Shown piece by piece: positions 16,531 to 29,185 of a DNA stretch of 64,000 nucleotides. The notes beneath the pieces were generated by a model. The model did no database searches, was not told where the DNA came from, and saw nothing but the letters and a program-made list of their open reading frames with translations. The DNA is taken from positions 62,001 to 126,000 of the forward strand of contig CANCDR010000008.1 in the NCBI GenBank assembly GCA_947374865.1. Direction: 5' to 3'. Source of the stretch: Oxalobacteraceae bacterium (GTDB lineage Bacteria; Pseudomonadota; Gammaproteobacteria; Burkholderiales; Burkholderiaceae_D). The first letter of the stretch is position 1. Every line of letters starts with the position of its first letter. Made by a program: the position numbers and the translations under genes.

Positions 16531-19311
16531 TCAATGTGCCTCGTCCCAGTTCTTGCCAACACCGACTTCGGCGATCAGCGGCACCTTGAGCGTAGCCACC
16601 TGCGCCATCAGTGCCGGCAGCTTTACCCGCACCAGCTCCAGCTCGTCGGCCGGCACTTCCAGCACCAATTCATCGTGTACCTGCATGATCATTTTGCTCG
16701 CCATTTTGGACGCCTCGAGCCAATCCTGCACCGCCACCATCGACAGCTTGATCAGGTCGGCCGCCGTGCCCTGCATCGGCGCATTGATCGCCGCCCGTTC
16801 AGCACCTTGGCGACGCGGACCATTCGGTGAATTTATCTCGGGCAGCCACAGACGACGACCAAAAACAGTCTCAACATACCCATGCGCCTTGGCCTGCAAA
16901 CGGGTCTGATCCATGAACTGCTTGACGCCAGAAAAGCGCGAAAAGTATTTTTCAATATAACTCTTGGCTGCCCCATTATCGATACCTAGATTACTCGCCA
17001 GTCCATAAGCGCTCATGCCATAGATTAAGCCGAAGTTAATCACCTTGGCGTAGCGTCGCTGCTCGGTGTCGACCTGGGTCGGTGCGATGCCAAAAATTTC
17101 TGCCGCGGTCGCCCGATGGATGTCCTCACCTTCAGCGAAGGCGCGCAGCATATTCACATCTTCAGACAGATGGGCCATGATGCGCAGCTCAATTTGCGAA
17201 TAGTCGGCCGATACAATCACACTGCCCGGCGGAGCAATGAAGGCTTCCCGAATGCGTCGACCTTCGATGCTGCGAATCGGGATGTTTTGCAGGTTCGGCT
17301 CATTCGATGACAGCCGGCCCGTCACCGCCACCGCCTGCGCATAATTGGTATGTACCCGGCCCGTTGAGGCGTTGATCATCTTGGGCAGTTTGTCGGTATA
17401 GGTCGATTTGAGTTTGGACAGTCCGCGATATTCCAGCAACGCCTTCGGCAGTGGATAATCCTCGGCCAATTTTTGCAAAACTTCTTCATCCGTCGAAGGC
17501 GCACCGGAAGGCGTTTTTTTAACGACCGGCAGCTTGAGCTTATCGAAGAAAATTTCGCCGATCTGCTTGGGTGAATTGAGGTTAAACGGCTGGCCCGCCA
17601 GTTCATACGCCGTCTGTTCAATCGCCAGCATCCGGTGACCGAGTTCATGCGACTGCTGACCCAGCTGCACCGGGTCGATCAAGACACCATTCCGCTCAAT
17701 TTTTTGCAGCACCACCGCAGTCGGCAATTCAATTTTTTCGTAGATGTAGCGCAGCTTGGCATCACGCTCGATCTTCGGCCACATCGACCAATGCAGCTGC
17801 AAGGTGATATCGGCATCCTCCGCCGCATACGCTGTAGCGCGTTCGATCTCGACTTGCTCGAAACCGATTTGCGCCGCGCCTTTGCCGCAGACTTCCTCAA
17901 AACTGATGGTCTTGCGGCCCAGATGTCGCAGCGCTAGATTGTCCATATTGTGTGGCTTGTGCGACTCGAACACGTACGAGGCCAGCAGGGTGTCATGCGC
18001 TACGCCGCGCAAGGTGATGCCGTGATTGGCCAGCACATGGCTGTCGTACTTGAGATTCTGCCCTACCTTGGCCTGCGTCGGATCTTCGAGCCAGTCTTTG
18101 ATCTGGGCCAGCACCTGCGTTCGCTCGAGCTGCTGCGGCACGCCCTGATAATGATGGGCGAGCGGAATATAAGCCGCGGTGCCGGCTTCGCAGCACAAAG
18201 ACAGCCCCACCAGCTGGGCCGTCATGGGATCGAGCGCTGTCGTTTCGGTATCGATAGAAGTCAATGCGGCACTGCGGATACGGCGCAGCCAGTCATCGAG
18301 CTGCGCTTGCGTGAGGACGGTTTCGTAATTGCCTGGCACAGGATCGTCGGTCATCTCGAATAGTCCAGACTGCGCGGCGTGCTCTGGACTACTTCCTGCG
18401 ACGCTGATCTCTGCGTTGCTCAATGCGCCGCCATCCTGCTTTGCACCGGACTTTTTCAGGGCCTCCTGCAGCCAGCTTCGGAAACCATATTTTTTAAAAA
18501 ATTCCAGCATCGCGGCATCATCAACGGCGCGCGCCTTCAGAGAATCTTCAATCGTAGCCATTTGCGCCGATAAATCACAGTCGCATTTGACCGTAATCAG
18601 TTCGCGCCCTTTAGGCAGCCAGTCGAGCGCATCGCGCAGATTTTGTCCCACTGCGCCGCTCACCTCAGAGGCATGGGCCATGACTTCATCAAGCGTGCCA
18701 AACTGCGCGAGCCATTTAACCGCCGTCTTGGGGCCGCATTTGGGCACGCCGGGCACATTATCGACCGTATCACCAATCAGCGTGAGGTAATCGACAATGC
18801 GCTCCGGCGGCACGCCGAATTTGGCGATCACGCCCGGCACATCGAGGGTCTCGTTACTCATGGTGTTGATCAGGGTGACCTTATCGTTGACCAGCTGCGC
18901 GAGATCCTTGTCGCCGGTAGAGACCACCGTTTTCATACCGCGTTGGGCAGCCATGACGGCCAGGGTGCCGATGACGTCGTCCGCTTCCACGCCTTCAATC
19001 ATCAAGATCGGCCAGCCGAGCGCCTTGACCGCTTCATGGATCGGCTCGATCTGGCGCACCAGGTCTTCCGGCATGGAGGCCCGCTGCGCCTTGTATTCGG
19101 GGTAGAGCGTATCGCGAAAGGTCTTGCCCTTGGCATCGAACACGCAGGCAATATAAGCCGCGTTATAGTCCGTGCGCAGACGACGCAGCATATTGATGAT
19201 GCCGTACATGGCGCCCGTCGGGGCACCTTCGGCGTTACGCAAGTCGGGCATGGCGTGGAAGGCGCGGTAGAGATAACTCGAACCATCGACCAGCAGCAGG
19301 GTGTTGTTCAT
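16531..19311 (-). CDS. polA: DNA polymerase I
   Basis: A 926-residue polymerase with all three domains. Residues about 1-290 are the 5'-3' (flap) exonuclease (LLVDGSSYLYRAFHA, EGVEADDVIGTLA, GDTVDNVPGVPKCGPKTA). Residues about 330-520 are the 3'-5' exonuclease with its acidic residues kept (DTETTALDP, NLKYDSHVLANHG, YAAEDADITLQL), so proofreading is probably active. The polymerase domain has DYSQIELRIMAHLSED (motif A), the O-helix region RRYAKVINFGLIYGMSAYG (motif B) and QVHDELVLEVP (motif C). It fills gaps in Okazaki fragment processing and repair. It is divergent from the DUF2782 gene, an arrangement common in Burkholderiales. Confidence 0.98.
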   Translation of the reverse strand: MNNTLLLVDGSSYLYRAFHAMPDLRNAEGAPTGAMYGIINMLRRLRTDYNAAYIACVFDAKGKTFRDTLYPEYKAQRASMPEDLVRQIEPIHEAVKALGWPILMIEGVEADDVIGTLAVMAAQRGMKTVVSTGDKDLAQLVNDKVTLINTMSNETLDVPGVIAKFGVPPERIVDYLTLIGDTVDNVPGVPKCGPKTAVKWLAQFGTLDEVMAHASEVSGAVGQNLRDALDWLPKGRELITVKCDCDLSAQMATIEDSLKARAVDDAAMLEFFKKYGFRSWLQEALKKSGAKQDGGALSNAEISVAGSSPEHAAQSGLFEMTDDPVPGNYETVLTQAQLDDWLRRIRSAALTSIDTETTALDPMTAQLVGLSLCCEAGTAAYIPLAHHYQGVPQQLERTQVLAQIKDWLEDPTQAKVGQNLKYDSHVLANHGITLRGVAHDTLLASYVFESHKPHNMDNLALRHLGRKTISFEEVCGKGAAQIGFEQVEIERATAYAAEDADITLQLHWSMWPKIERDAKLRYIYEKIELPTAVVLQKIERNGVLIDPVQLGQQSHELGHRMLAIEQTAYELAGQPFNLNSPKQIGEIFFDKLKLPVVKKTPSGAPSTDEEVLQKLAEDYPLPKALLEYRGLSKLKSTYTDKLPKMINASTGRVHTNYAQAVAVTGRLSSNEPNLQNIPIRSIEGRRIREAFIAPPGSVIVSADYSQIELRIMAHLSEDVNMLRAFAEGEDIHRATAAEIFGIAPTQVDTEQRRYAKVINFGLIYGMSAYGLASNLGIDNGAAKSYIEKYFSRFSGVKQFMDQTRLQAKAHGYVETVFGRRLWLPEINSPNGPRRQGAERAAINAPMQGTAADLIKLSMVAVQDWLEASKMASKMIMQVHDELVLEVPADELELVRVKLPALMAQVATLKVPLIAEVGVGKNWDEAH

Positions 19312-19517
19312 AATGTATTAAGCGCGGGTGAGGAATGCCAGAAACGCCCGTTTGGGCGCAATCCGACGATTATCGCAGAGTTTGCCCCTCGCTCCCATGG
19401 GCTACCCCCGCATCCTGCGCCAGATCGATTTGTCACATTTCATCACGAAGGAGGCGGCGCGGTTTGTTACAATGATGACTGAGGCGAAAATCTGTCCAAC
19501 CCTGAGAGCACATCATC

Positions 19518-19910
19518 ATGAAGCGCACAACCCCGATTTGGTACTCCCTCGCACTTGGCTTAGCGGCTTGCAGTCTGCCCATTTTTGCCAGCGCCCAGCA
19601 AGCGGTCCCAAAGCCGCCCATGATGGAAAAGCTGGAAGATACCGATGCCAACACCCTCATTCCAGAAAAAGAATCCGGTACCAAGATGACCGAGCGCCGC
19701 GAACAGGGCAAGGTCAAGGAAGTGCAAGTCCAGTCCGGTGGCAGCAATTACACCGTCAAAGCCAATGAACAGCCAGGCAGTATTATGCCCGGCGATGCGC
19801 AATCCACCGCCACCAAGGTACCGATGTGGAAGGTGCTGGAGTTCGATCTGGGGGCGCATAAAGAGCATGCTGGCAAAGCGGATGCCGTACCGCCACCACC
19901 GGCCAAATAA
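19518..19910 (+). CDS. DUF2782 family exported protein
   Basis: A 130-residue small protein with a signal peptide (LALGLAACSLPIFASA, cleavage near residue 26). The mature part is Pro- and Lys-rich with the conserved core SGTKMTERREQGKVKEVQVQ and YTVKANEQPGS, as in DUF2782 proteins found between polA and thrB in many Burkholderiales. The function is unknown; it is predicted to be periplasmic. A Cys in the signal (LAACSLP) does not fit a lipobox. It is probably the first gene of a unit with thrB, 61 bp downstream. Confidence 0.85.
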   Translation: MKRTTPIWYSLALGLAACSLPIFASAQQAVPKPPMMEKLEDTDANTLIPEKESGTKMTERREQGKVKEVQVQSGGSNYTVKANEQPGSIMPGDAQSTATKVPMWKVLEFDLGAHKEHAGKADAVPPPPAK

Positions 19911-19971
19911 ATACTATTTTTCTCAATACTGGTCCACTGCAGGTCCATTACATTTTTTGCACTGATTACCG

Positions 19972-20943
19972 ATGGCAGTTTTCACTCCGGTCAGCCTGAA
20001 TGACCTTCGTACCTGGATCACCCAATTTCCCCTTGGCCAGGCGCACGGGATCAAGGGCATCGCCTCCGGTATCGAAAATAGTAATTTTTTCATCGACACC
20101 GATGGCGGCGAATTCGTCCTCACGGTGTTTGAAAATCTGCGTTTCGAACAGCTGCCCTTCTACTTACATCTGATGCGTCATCTGGCCGAGAACGGCGTAG
20201 CCGTTCCGGCGCCGATCGCCAATTCTGCCGGCGAGATCATCCACCGCCTGCACGGCAAACCGGCATCCATCGTCAGCAAACTGGCCGGCGCGAGCCAGAT
20301 GTCCCCGGCGCCGCTGCACTGCGCGGCGGTCGGGGCAATGTTGGCCAAAATGCATTTGGCAGCGGCCGATTTCCCGCTCCATCAAGACAATTTGCGCGCC
20401 CTGCCATGGTGGCGCGCAACGACGCCGCTAGTATTGCCCTATTTGCCCGCCGATACCGCGCAGTTATTGCGCGATGAAATGGCGTTTCAGGAAAGCTTCG
20501 CCGCCACGGACACTTACCGTAGTCTGCCAAAAGGTCCGGTGCATGCCGACCTGTTTCGCAATAATGTGATGTTCGACGGCGACCAACTCAGTGGCTTTTT
20601 TGATTTTTATTTTGCCGGTGTCGATACCTGGCTGTTTGATGTGGCCGTCACCGTGAATGACTGGTGCATCGACCTCGACAGCGGTGCGCTCGATTCAGCG
20701 CGGGTGCGCGCCCTGCTGGATGCGTATCATGCGGTGCGGCCGTTTTCTACCGCCGAAGTACCGGCCTGGCCTGCCATGCTGCGGGCGGCGGCTCTGCGCT
20801 TCTGGCTTTCGCGGCTTTACGATTTTCATCAGCCGCGCGAGGCACACATGCTCACGCCGCATGATCCGGGCCATTTTGAACGTATTTTGCGACGGCGCAT
20901 CTGCGATGCCCTGCCGCCGCTGGTAAAGGAAAAAACCGCATGA
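19972..20943 (+). CDS. thrB: Homoserine kinase ThrB (aminoglycoside phosphotransferase fold)
   Basis: A 323-residue kinase that phosphorylates homoserine in threonine synthesis. It is the Pseudomonas/Burkholderia type, with the APH/choline kinase fold rather than the GHMP fold of E. coli ThrB. Landmarks: [19 protein letters not shown] near residue 25-43, the catalytic loop [13 protein letters not shown] (about residues 188-200) and the metal-binding [17 protein letters not shown]. The start ATG at 19972 begins [12 protein letters not shown]. It overlaps the next gene by four bases. Confidence 0.95.
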   Translation: MAVFTPVSLNDLRTWITQFPLGQAHGIKGIASGIENSNFFIDTDGGEFVLTVFENLRFEQLPFYLHLMRHLAENGVAVPAPIANSAGEIIHRLHGKPASIVSKLAGASQMSPAPLHCAAVGAMLAKMHLAAADFPLHQDNLRALPWWRATTPLVLPYLPADTAQLLRDEMAFQESFAATDTYRSLPKGPVHADLFRNNVMFDGDQLSGFFDFYFAGVDTWLFDVAVTVNDWCIDLDSGALDSARVRALLDAYHAVRPFSTAEVPAWPAMLRAAALRFWLSRLYDFHQPREAHMLTPHDPGHFERILRRRICDALPPLVKEKTA

Positions 20944-21803
20944 ACCCGATTCCGGCACGCGCCGGCTGGCAATGGATCGTGCGCGGCGCGGCACTGTTTC
21001 GTCAGCAGCCGGCAGAACTTGCCACACTGGTGTTTGCCTATCTGTTTTTACTGCTGGGCTTGAGTATCATTCCGATCCTCGGACAGATTGTGCCCGCCAT
21101 CCTAGTGCCGGCATTTTCCATGGCCTTCATGCAGGCCTGCGTTGAGATCGAACAAGGTCGGCGCGTCTATCCCAATTTGCTGCTGGTCGGCTTTCGCTCG
21201 CCGGCTGTTCGTTCGCTGCTCCTGTTAGGCGTCTTGTATATGCTCGCCGCCATGCTGGTGATGGGGGTGTCGATGCTCATCGAGGGTGGCGTGCTGATCA
21301 AGCTTTTTAGTGGCGACAAAGATCTCGACGAAGAAGCCATGCGCAATGCCGGTCTGGCGCTATTATTGGTAGCGGTAGTCTATACGCCGGTCATGATGGG
21401 CTTCTGGTTTGCCGCGCCACTGGTGGCGTGGAAAAAAATGGGCGTCGGTAAGGCGCTGTTTTTCAGCTTCTTTGCGGTCAAACGCGCCGGCAAAGCCTTT
21501 CTGGTTTATGGTCTGGCCTGGGCACTCATTCTGACGCTGCTGCCGGCCTTCATCACCGGACTGGTGAGTCTGCTGACGGACAGCGCGCTCGCCGCTGCCG
21601 TATTACTCATGCCGCTCTCAGTCGGCATGGTGGTGGCGATGTATTGTTCTTTTTATCCGATGTACCGGGATATTTTTGGTGATGACGATAGCGACAAGAC
21701 TGCCATCGAAGAAGTCAGCGTGGAACCTGCAGCCGAAATGAAGTCCGACATGCCCGCTGAACCTGAGTCCAAGGTCGAACCGGATAATCATCCGCCAGCC
21801 TGA
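20940..21803 (+). CDS. BPSS1780 family membrane protein
   Basis: A 287-residue integral membrane protein with about six hydrophobic segments (for example [23 protein letters not shown] and [23 protein letters not shown]) and a charged Glu/Pro-rich cytoplasmic-type tail of about 40 residues. The N-terminal [16 protein letters not shown] and the Trp-containing motif after the fourth segment match the uncharacterised BPSS1780 group. Its role is unknown. ATGA overlap with thrB shows translational coupling, a conserved but unexplained link. Confidence 0.85.
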   Translation: MNPIPARAGWQWIVRGAALFRQQPAELATLVFAYLFLLLGLSIIPILGQIVPAILVPAFSMAFMQACVEIEQGRRVYPNLLLVGFRSPAVRSLLLLGVLYMLAAMLVMGVSMLIEGGVLIKLFSGDKDLDEEAMRNAGLALLLVAVVYTPVMMGFWFAAPLVAWKKMGVGKALFFSFFAVKRAGKAFLVYGLAWALILTLLPAFITGLVSLLTDSALAAAVLLMPLSVGMVVAMYCSFYPMYRDIFGDDDSDKTAIEEVSVEPAAEMKSDMPAEPESKVEPDNHPPA

Positions 21804-21807
21804 TCGA

Positions 21808-21831
21808 CTGCGGTAGGTTCTAAGACCGCAG
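21808..21831. terminator. Hairpin at the convergent ends of BPSS1780 and ferredoxin genes
   Basis: CTGCGGT (21808-21814) and ACCGCAG (21825-21831) form a perfect 7-bp stem with a 10-nt loop in the 16-bp gap and the last ferredoxin codons. There is no T-run, so a true terminator is doubtful. Confidence 0.3.
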
Positions 21832-22161
21832 CGCTAGCTCACGTTCCAGATACGCCAGTTTGCCCGCCACGCCGTCCCATTGGTCAGCGTCTGGCAGCGC
21901 GGCTTTCTTGCTGATGATGAGTTCCCACCCGGCAGACAAATCGGCATTGAGCGCAATGAATTCGCGCTGCGAAGCCGGCACATCTGCTTCGGAAAAAATC
22001 GCTTTCACCGGGCAGGCTGGCACGCACAGTGCACAGTCGATGCAGAAATCCGGGGCGATCACCAAAAAGTTGGGACCCTCACGAAAAGCATCGGCGGGAC
22101 AGACTTCGACGCAGTCGGTGTGCTTGCATCGGATACAGTTTTCGGTGACAACAAAAGTCAT
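21820..22161 (-). CDS. fdxA: 7Fe ferredoxin (FdxA type)
   Basis: A 113-residue ferredoxin carrying one [3Fe-4S] and one [4Fe-4S] cluster. The N-terminal motif [14 protein letters not shown] (about residues 9-22) has the extended spacing of the 7Fe type, and the second motif [12 protein letters not shown] lies at about 40-51. The C-terminal 55 residues are the usual extension with WELIISKK. It is a cytoplasmic electron carrier. The ATG at 22161 (MTFVVTENC) follows AGGAGCC. It could in principle serve the Rieske oxygenase at 11.3 kb, but nothing ties them. Confidence 0.95.
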   Translation of the reverse strand: MTFVVTENCIRCKHTDCVEVCPADAFREGPNFLVIAPDFCIDCALCVPACPVKAIFSEADVPASQREFIALNADLSAGWELIISKKAALPDADQWDGVAGKLAYLERELALRS

Positions 22162-22261
22162 GCCAAGGCTCCTCAAAAAATGAGCCAGCATAGTGGCAAG
22201 TTCATTGTCACATCCTGCGAAAAATCAAGGCGCTGGCTTCAGGAGCCAGACTTCAGGCACC

Positions 22262-24532
22262 CTACAGTCGCTCCAACTTGGCAATCCCGAGATCCAGCAG
22301 CTTCATGCCATGGCGGCCAAAGTTAATATGCGCGCGGGCGTTCCCGCCGCCGCCTTCAATATTCACAATCACGCCCTCACCAAACTTTTGATGACTGACC
22401 GATTCGCCGATGCGCCAGCCGGAATCCTGCTTGGAAAATTTCTGCGCAATGGCATTGGCCGCCGACTCTGGCGCATCGTCCCAGGCCGCGGTCTTATTGC
22501 CAAACCATTGCGGCTGGACCTTGGGTGAGAGCCACTTGAGTGAATCTTCCGGCAGTTCGTCAAAAAAACGTGAACGCATGTTGTAGCGGGTCTGGCCATG
22601 CAACATACGCGTTTGCGAAAAGCTCATAAACAAACGCTGCCTGGCGCGCGTAATGGCGACATACATCAGACGCCGTTCTTCTTCCAGACCGCCCTCTTCC
22701 TTGGCGCTGTTTTCATGTGGGACCAGGCCTTCTTCCATGCCGGTGATAAAAACCACATTGAATTCGAGCCCCTTGGCCGAATGCACCGTCATCAATTGCA
22801 CCGCATCCTGGCCAGCGCCAGCCTGGTTATCCCCGGCCTCGAGCGAAGCGTGCGATAGAAATGCCGACAGTGGCGACATCACCGCCGTCAATGGCGCGTC
22901 AGCGTCGAGGATCTCCACGCCATCGGCCAACGTGATCGATGGCACGCCGCCTTCCGAACGCGGACCCAGCAGGGCCGGCGCATCCAGACCGAAGCCCTCT
23001 TCCGACACAAAGACGGTGGCTGCATTGACAAGCTGCTCAAGATTTTCAATCCGGTCTGCGCCTTCCTTGTCGGCCCGGTAGTGCGCAAACATGCCGCTCG
23101 CATCCAGTACCACCTTGACCATTTCCGGCAATGGCAATTGGGACGACTCAAAGCGCGCGCCTTCGATCAGCTTGAGGAAAGCGCCCATTGAACTGCCTGC
23201 CTTGCCACTCATGTAAGGCACCGCAGCGTACAGCGAAATCCCATATTGCTTGGCTGCGTCCTGCAGCAGCTCGAGCGAACGCGCGCCGATACCACGGGTA
23301 GGGAAATTCACCACCCGTAGAAAGGCCGAATCGTTATGCGGATTATCCATGAGCTGCAAATAAGCGATCGCGTTCTTGACTTCAGCGCGTTCGAAATAGC
23401 GCTGGCCACCATACACGCGATACGGCAGACCGGCCGAAAACAGTGCATGTTCAATCACGCGCGACTGCGCATTCGAGCGGTACAAAATAGCGATTTCGCT
23501 GCGCAAGGCACCTTCTGCCACCAGACTCTTGATCTGCTCAATGAGCCATTGCGCCTCCTGCAGATCACTGCTGGCTTCAAAAATACGCACCGGCTCACCA
23601 TGCCCGGCGTCGGTCCGCAGATTCTTGCCCAGACGTTTGCTGTTGTGCGCGATGAGGATATTGGCAGCATCCAGAATGTGGCCATGCGAACGATAGTTTT
23701 GCTCGAGCTTGATCAGATTTTGCACCTTGAATTCGCGCTCGAAGGCACTCATGTTGCCAACGTTCGCGCCGCGAAAGGCATAGATACTCTGGTCATCATC
23801 GCCGACGGCAAATACGGCGCCCTGCTGACCAGCCATGAGCTTGAGCCACTTGTACTGCAGATCATTGGTGTCTTGAAATTCGTCGACCAGAATGTGTTTG
23901 AAGCGCGCCTGATAATGTTCGCGCAGCGGCTGGTTCCGACTCAAGAGCTCATAGGTGCGCAGCAGCAGTTCGGCAAAATCGACCACACCTTCGCGCTGAC
24001 ATTGCTGCTCGTAGATGGCATACAACTCGACGAATTTCCGGCTGTGCGCATCGTGCGATTCGACTTCATCGGCGCGCAAGCCCTGATCCTTGGCGCTGTT
24101 AATAAAGGACATCAGGGCGCGTGGCGGGTACTTCTCATCGTCGACATTATTCGCCTTGAGCAGACGCTTTAGGGCCGATAGCTGATCCTGCGAATCGAGA
24201 ATCTGAAACGTCTGCGGCAAGGCGGCATCCCGATAATGCGCGCGCAAAAAACGATTGCACAGACCGTGAAAGGTACCGACCCACATGCCGCGCGTATTCA
24301 CCGGCATCATATTGGACAGCCGCGAGAGCATTTCTTTGGCGGCTTTATTGGTGAACGTAACAGCCAGAATGCCGCCCGGCGATACTTGGCCGGTCTGAAT
24401 CAGCCATGCGATACGGGTCGTCAGTACACGCGTCTTGCCGGAACCGGCGCCGGCTAAAATCAAGGCTGACTGGGCCGGCAAGGTGACCGCAGCGAGCTGC
24501 TCGGGATTAAGATTATGGAGAAGATTTTGCAT
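22262..24532 (-). CDS. uvrD: UvrD-type DNA helicase II
   Basis: A 756-residue superfamily 1A 3'-5' helicase. Motif I is AGAGSGKT at about residues 27-34; motif II is DEFQDTND; motif III region VGDDDQSIYAFRGA; motif IV EQNYRSHG; motif V MTVHSAKGLEF; motif VI YVAITRARQRL. The C-terminal tail ends in the UvrD-type fold with GESVSHQKFGEGVIVNIEG, which contacts RNA polymerase in UvrD and PcrA. It works in nucleotide excision and mismatch repair. I chose ATG 24532 (MQNLLHNLNPEQ), the usual start; the frame is open 45 bases further. It lies 57 bp after thiE on the same strand. Confidence 0.96.
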   Translation of the reverse strand: MQNLLHNLNPEQLAAVTLPAQSALILAGAGSGKTRVLTTRIAWLIQTGQVSPGGILAVTFTNKAAKEMLSRLSNMMPVNTRGMWVGTFHGLCNRFLRAHYRDAALPQTFQILDSQDQLSALKRLLKANNVDDEKYPPRALMSFINSAKDQGLRADEVESHDAHSRKFVELYAIYEQQCQREGVVDFAELLLRTYELLSRNQPLREHYQARFKHILVDEFQDTNDLQYKWLKLMAGQQGAVFAVGDDDQSIYAFRGANVGNMSAFEREFKVQNLIKLEQNYRSHGHILDAANILIAHNSKRLGKNLRTDAGHGEPVRIFEASSDLQEAQWLIEQIKSLVAEGALRSEIAILYRSNAQSRVIEHALFSAGLPYRVYGGQRYFERAEVKNAIAYLQLMDNPHNDSAFLRVVNFPTRGIGARSLELLQDAAKQYGISLYAAVPYMSGKAGSSMGAFLKLIEGARFESSQLPLPEMVKVVLDASGMFAHYRADKEGADRIENLEQLVNAATVFVSEEGFGLDAPALLGPRSEGGVPSITLADGVEILDADAPLTAVMSPLSAFLSHASLEAGDNQAGAGQDAVQLMTVHSAKGLEFNVVFITGMEEGLVPHENSAKEEGGLEEERRLMYVAITRARQRLFMSFSQTRMLHGQTRYNMRSRFFDELPEDSLKWLSPKVQPQWFGNKTAAWDDAPESAANAIAQKFSKQDSGWRIGESVSHQKFGEGVIVNIEGGGGNARAHINFGRHGMKLLDLGIAKLERL

Positions 24533-24589
24533 GCCGTGATTATAAGCCCGCAGCGTCATGCGCAGGGTGGTGCGCAATGTGGTGCAAAT

Positions 24590-25207
24590 TCAGCTACCTG
24601 ACGCGAACAATTGCGCAAAACGACGCGCAGCAGCCGTGCTGTCTTCAGCCATATACACGCTGGTAATCGCCGCCACCAACTCCGCACCCAGCGCCACCAG
24701 CGGTGCCGCATTATCGACCGTCATACCGCCAATGACGACTCGCGGCAGTGAACAACATTGTCTGGCCTGCTGCAGGATCGCCGGCGCAGTCGTGACCGGG
24801 TAGACCTTCACCTGCGAAGGATAAAATCCGCCAAAGGCCACATAACTGGCGCCCGCCTTTTGCGCCGCCTGTGCCAAGGCCAGGTCGCCGTAACAGGAAG
24901 CGCCGATCAGTTTATCTGGCCCCATTCGCAGGCGCGCCTGCGCAATTGACAAATCTTTGCCACCGAGATGAATGCCGTCGGCATTGAGGGCCATGCAGAG
25001 ATCGAGATGGTCATTCATGATCAACGGACGACCATAGCGACGACATAATGCCAGCAATAAGCCGGCCTGTTCTTCGCGTAATCCTGGATTGGCGGTTTTG
25101 TGCCGGTATTGTACAAGGCGCGCACCGCCGATCAGTGCCTGTTCGGTTTTGTCCAGCAGTCGCGCAGTGTCGTCCCAGTTGGGCGTGACGAGATAGAGGC
25201 CGTTCAT
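24590..25207 (-). CDS. thiE: Thiamin phosphate synthase
   Basis: A 205-residue TIM-barrel enzyme joining HMP-diphosphate and the thiazole phosphate to thiamin phosphate. Conserved points: VQYRHKT (about residues 36-42), IMNDHLDLCMALNADGIHLGGKDL, GASCYGDLALAQAAQKAGASYVAFGGFYPS and VVIGGMTVDNAAPLVALGAE. The protein is typical in length. Its ATG overlaps the thiD stop by four bases. It is the last gene of thiC-thiS-thiG-thiD-thiE. Confidence 0.95.
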   Translation of the reverse strand: MNGLYLVTPNWDDTARLLDKTEQALIGGARLVQYRHKTANPGLREEQAGLLLALCRRYGRPLIMNDHLDLCMALNADGIHLGGKDLSIAQARLRMGPDKLIGASCYGDLALAQAAQKAGASYVAFGGFYPSQVKVYPVTTAPAILQQARQCCSLPRVVIGGMTVDNAAPLVALGAELVAAITSVYMAEDSTAAARRFAQLFASGS

Positions 25208-26064
25208 GCGAACTCCGCTGCTAAGGGTAATCCAAGGTCAGTGATGGCACGATCAGGAATGCGCTGACCGGGCGCAATGGCAAACGCAGCCGTCAGCGTC
25301 GCCTGACAATACGTCTGCGCCAGATCAAGCGCCTGTTCCATATCGATGCCGCGCGCCAGAAAAGCCGCGATGGCCGAAGCCAGTGTGCAGCCACTGCCAT
25401 GAAAGCGCGCTGCCAGACGCGGCCAGTGCCAGGATTTTGTCGCTATCGGCGAAAACCATTGATTCGTCACGCGCTGCGGGTCAAGCCCATGCCCGCCTTT
25501 AATGAGCACCTGTCGGCAGCCACGCGCCAGTAAAAGCGCGGCTAGGTCGGCCGGGGCCGGGGTCTGTGTCACTGAAGAGGGCGTGATCCCACACAGCCGC
25601 GCAGCCTCCGGCAAATTGGGCGTCACCAGACTGGCCAACGGCAGCAGACTCTGCATGGCCACCACCGGATCATCTGTCGACAGCGCATCTCCATCGCCAC
25701 TGGCTAACACCGGATCGAGCACGACCGGCAAAGCCGGATCGCGTTCACGCAAACGGGTAATCACGCGCGCGATCGCCAGCGCATTGGCATGACTTCCGAG
25801 AATGCCGATTTTGACGGCGGCGATCGGCATACTACTGATCAGCGCTTCGGCCTGCGCCCACACCACCTCCGCTGCCACGGGATGCAATGCAAACACCCGC
25901 GCATTATCTTGCACCGTCACGCTGGTGACGACCGGCAGCGGATGCACGCCACAGGCGGTGAGCGCCTGAATGTCCGCCGTCATACCCGCCCCACCGCTCG
26001 GATCGGTACCGCAAAAAACCAGTACCAAAGGTCGCGTCATGCTAAGCATCATTCTTCGCGTCAT
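25204..26064 (-). CDS. thiD: Hydroxymethylpyrimidine/phosphomethylpyrimidine kinase
   Basis: A ribokinase-fold enzyme that phosphorylates HMP and HMP-P for thiamin synthesis. Landmarks: [15 protein letters not shown] near the N-terminus, [14 protein letters not shown] in the middle and the anion-hole region [17 protein letters not shown]. Two starts are possible. ATG 26064 overlaps the thiG stop (ATGA) and gives 286 residues; ATG 26040 (MTRPLVLVF) gives 278 and fits the family N-terminus better. I keep the longer form because of the coupling pattern, with moderate confidence in the start. Confidence 0.94.
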   Translation of the reverse strand: MTRRMMLSMTRPLVLVFCGTDPSGGAGMTADIQALTACGVHPLPVVTSVTVQDNARVFALHPVAAEVVWAQAEALISSMPIAAVKIGILGSHANALAIARVITRLRERDPALPVVLDPVLASGDGDALSTDDPVVAMQSLLPLASLVTPNLPEAARLCGITPSSVTQTPAPADLAALLLARGCRQVLIKGGHGLDPQRVTNQWFSPIATKSWHWPRLAARFHGSGCTLASAIAAFLARGIDMEQALDLAQTYCQATLTAAFAIAPGQRIPDRAITDLGLPLAAEFA

Positions 26065-26897
26065 ACAACGCGTCCGGCCATCGGCGAAGAAGGCGACGCC
26101 ACAAACCGGCGCGGAATACGACCGGCCAGAAAAGCCGCCCGACCAGCCTGCACACCCAGACGCATGGCCCGCGCCATCAGCAAAGGATCGCGGGCGCCGG
26201 CAATGGCCGTATTCATCAGCACGCCATCGCAGCCCAGCTCCATCGCCAGCGCGGCGTCGGATGCGGTGCCGACACCGGCATCAACGAGTACCGGCACCGT
26301 CGCCTGTTCAATGATGAGCGACAGGTTCCAGGGATTCAGGATGCCCATGCCCGAACCAATCAGCGACGCCAAAGGCATCACCGCCACGCAGCCGATTTGC
26401 GCCAATAGACGCGCCTGAATCGGATCATCGCTGCAATACACCATCACATCAAACCCTTCACGCACCAATTGCTCCGCCGCTTTCAAAGTCTCCGGCATAT
26501 TGGGAAAGAGCGTCTTTTCATCGCCCAGAACTTCGAGCTTGACGAGTGTGCGACCGTCCAATAATTCGCGCGCCAATTGCAATGTGTAGACCGCATCGGC
26601 CGCGTTATAGCAGCCGGCAGAATTGGGCAGCAGGGTGTAATGCGAAGGCGGCAGCACATCGAGCAGACTCGGCTGACTGGCGTCCTGACCCAGATTGACG
26701 CGTCGCACGGCCACCGTGATGATCTGCGCGCCGCTCGCCTCGGTGGCCGCGCGGGTCTGTTCCATGTCACGGTATTTACCGCTGCCGACCAACAGCCGCG
26801 AAGCATAGGATTGACCGGCAATGACGAGCGCATCTGCCATCTGTGCAGATGGCAGCTCGGCTTGATGTGTAACTTGAACTGCATTTGATTCTGGCAT
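26061..26897 (-). CDS. thiG: Thiazole synthase
   Basis: A 278-residue TIM-barrel enzyme building the thiazole ring from deoxyxylulose phosphate, dehydroglycine and ThiS thiocarboxylate. The Schiff-base Lys lies in [17 protein letters not shown]; other conserved text is [38 protein letters not shown] and [30 protein letters not shown]. The ATG at 26897 follows GTGGAG; it adds about 20 poorly conserved residues before the family core that begins near MADALVIAG. Its substrate DXP is supplied by dxs at 8-9.9 kb. Confidence 0.95.
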   Translation of the reverse strand: MPESNAVQVTHQAELPSAQMADALVIAGQSYASRLLVGSGKYRDMEQTRAATEASGAQIITVAVRRVNLGQDASQPSLLDVLPPSHYTLLPNSAGCYNAADAVYTLQLARELLDGRTLVKLEVLGDEKTLFPNMPETLKAAEQLVREGFDVMVYCSDDPIQARLLAQIGCVAVMPLASLIGSGMGILNPWNLSLIIEQATVPVLVDAGVGTASDAALAMELGCDGVLMNTAIAGARDPLLMARAMRLGVQAGRAAFLAGRIPRRFVASPSSPMAGRVV

Positions 26898-26931
26898 TTT
26901 GAACTCCACTATTTTTGACGTCTTTTATATT

Positions 26932-27168
26932 TCAGCCGCCACCGATGGCGCGCACAATATCGACCTTGTCACCCGCGCATAAGATCCGCAACGTCCACTG
27001 CCCACGCGGCACCACTTCCCGGTTAACCGCCACTGCCAGCCCTTGTTGTGGCAAGCTGGCAGTATCGAGCGAAGTTGATGGCTGATTGATGTACAAATCC
27101 GTCAGCAGCGCCTGTACCGACAGCGCCCCCGTCAGCTGATGTGGCACACCATTAAGAACGATCTCCAT
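26932..27168 (-). CDS. thiS: Sulfur carrier protein ThiS
   Basis: A 78-residue beta-grasp protein ending in the obligatory Gly-Gly (AIGGG), which is adenylated and thiocarboxylated to donate sulfur to ThiG. It is about 12 residues longer than E. coli ThiS because of a Ser/Thr/Gln-rich insertion around residues 28-42. The C-terminal half (LAVAVNREVVPRGQW and GDKVDIVRAIGGG) is conventional. It sits 2 bp after the thiC stop. Confidence 0.93.
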   Translation of the reverse strand: MEIVLNGVPHQLTGALSVQALLTDLYINQPSTSLDTASLPQQGLAVAVNREVVPRGQWTLRILCAGDKVDIVRAIGGG

Positions 27169-27170
27169 CC

Positions 27171-29179
<2,009 letters not shown>

Positions 29180-29185
29180 AATCAT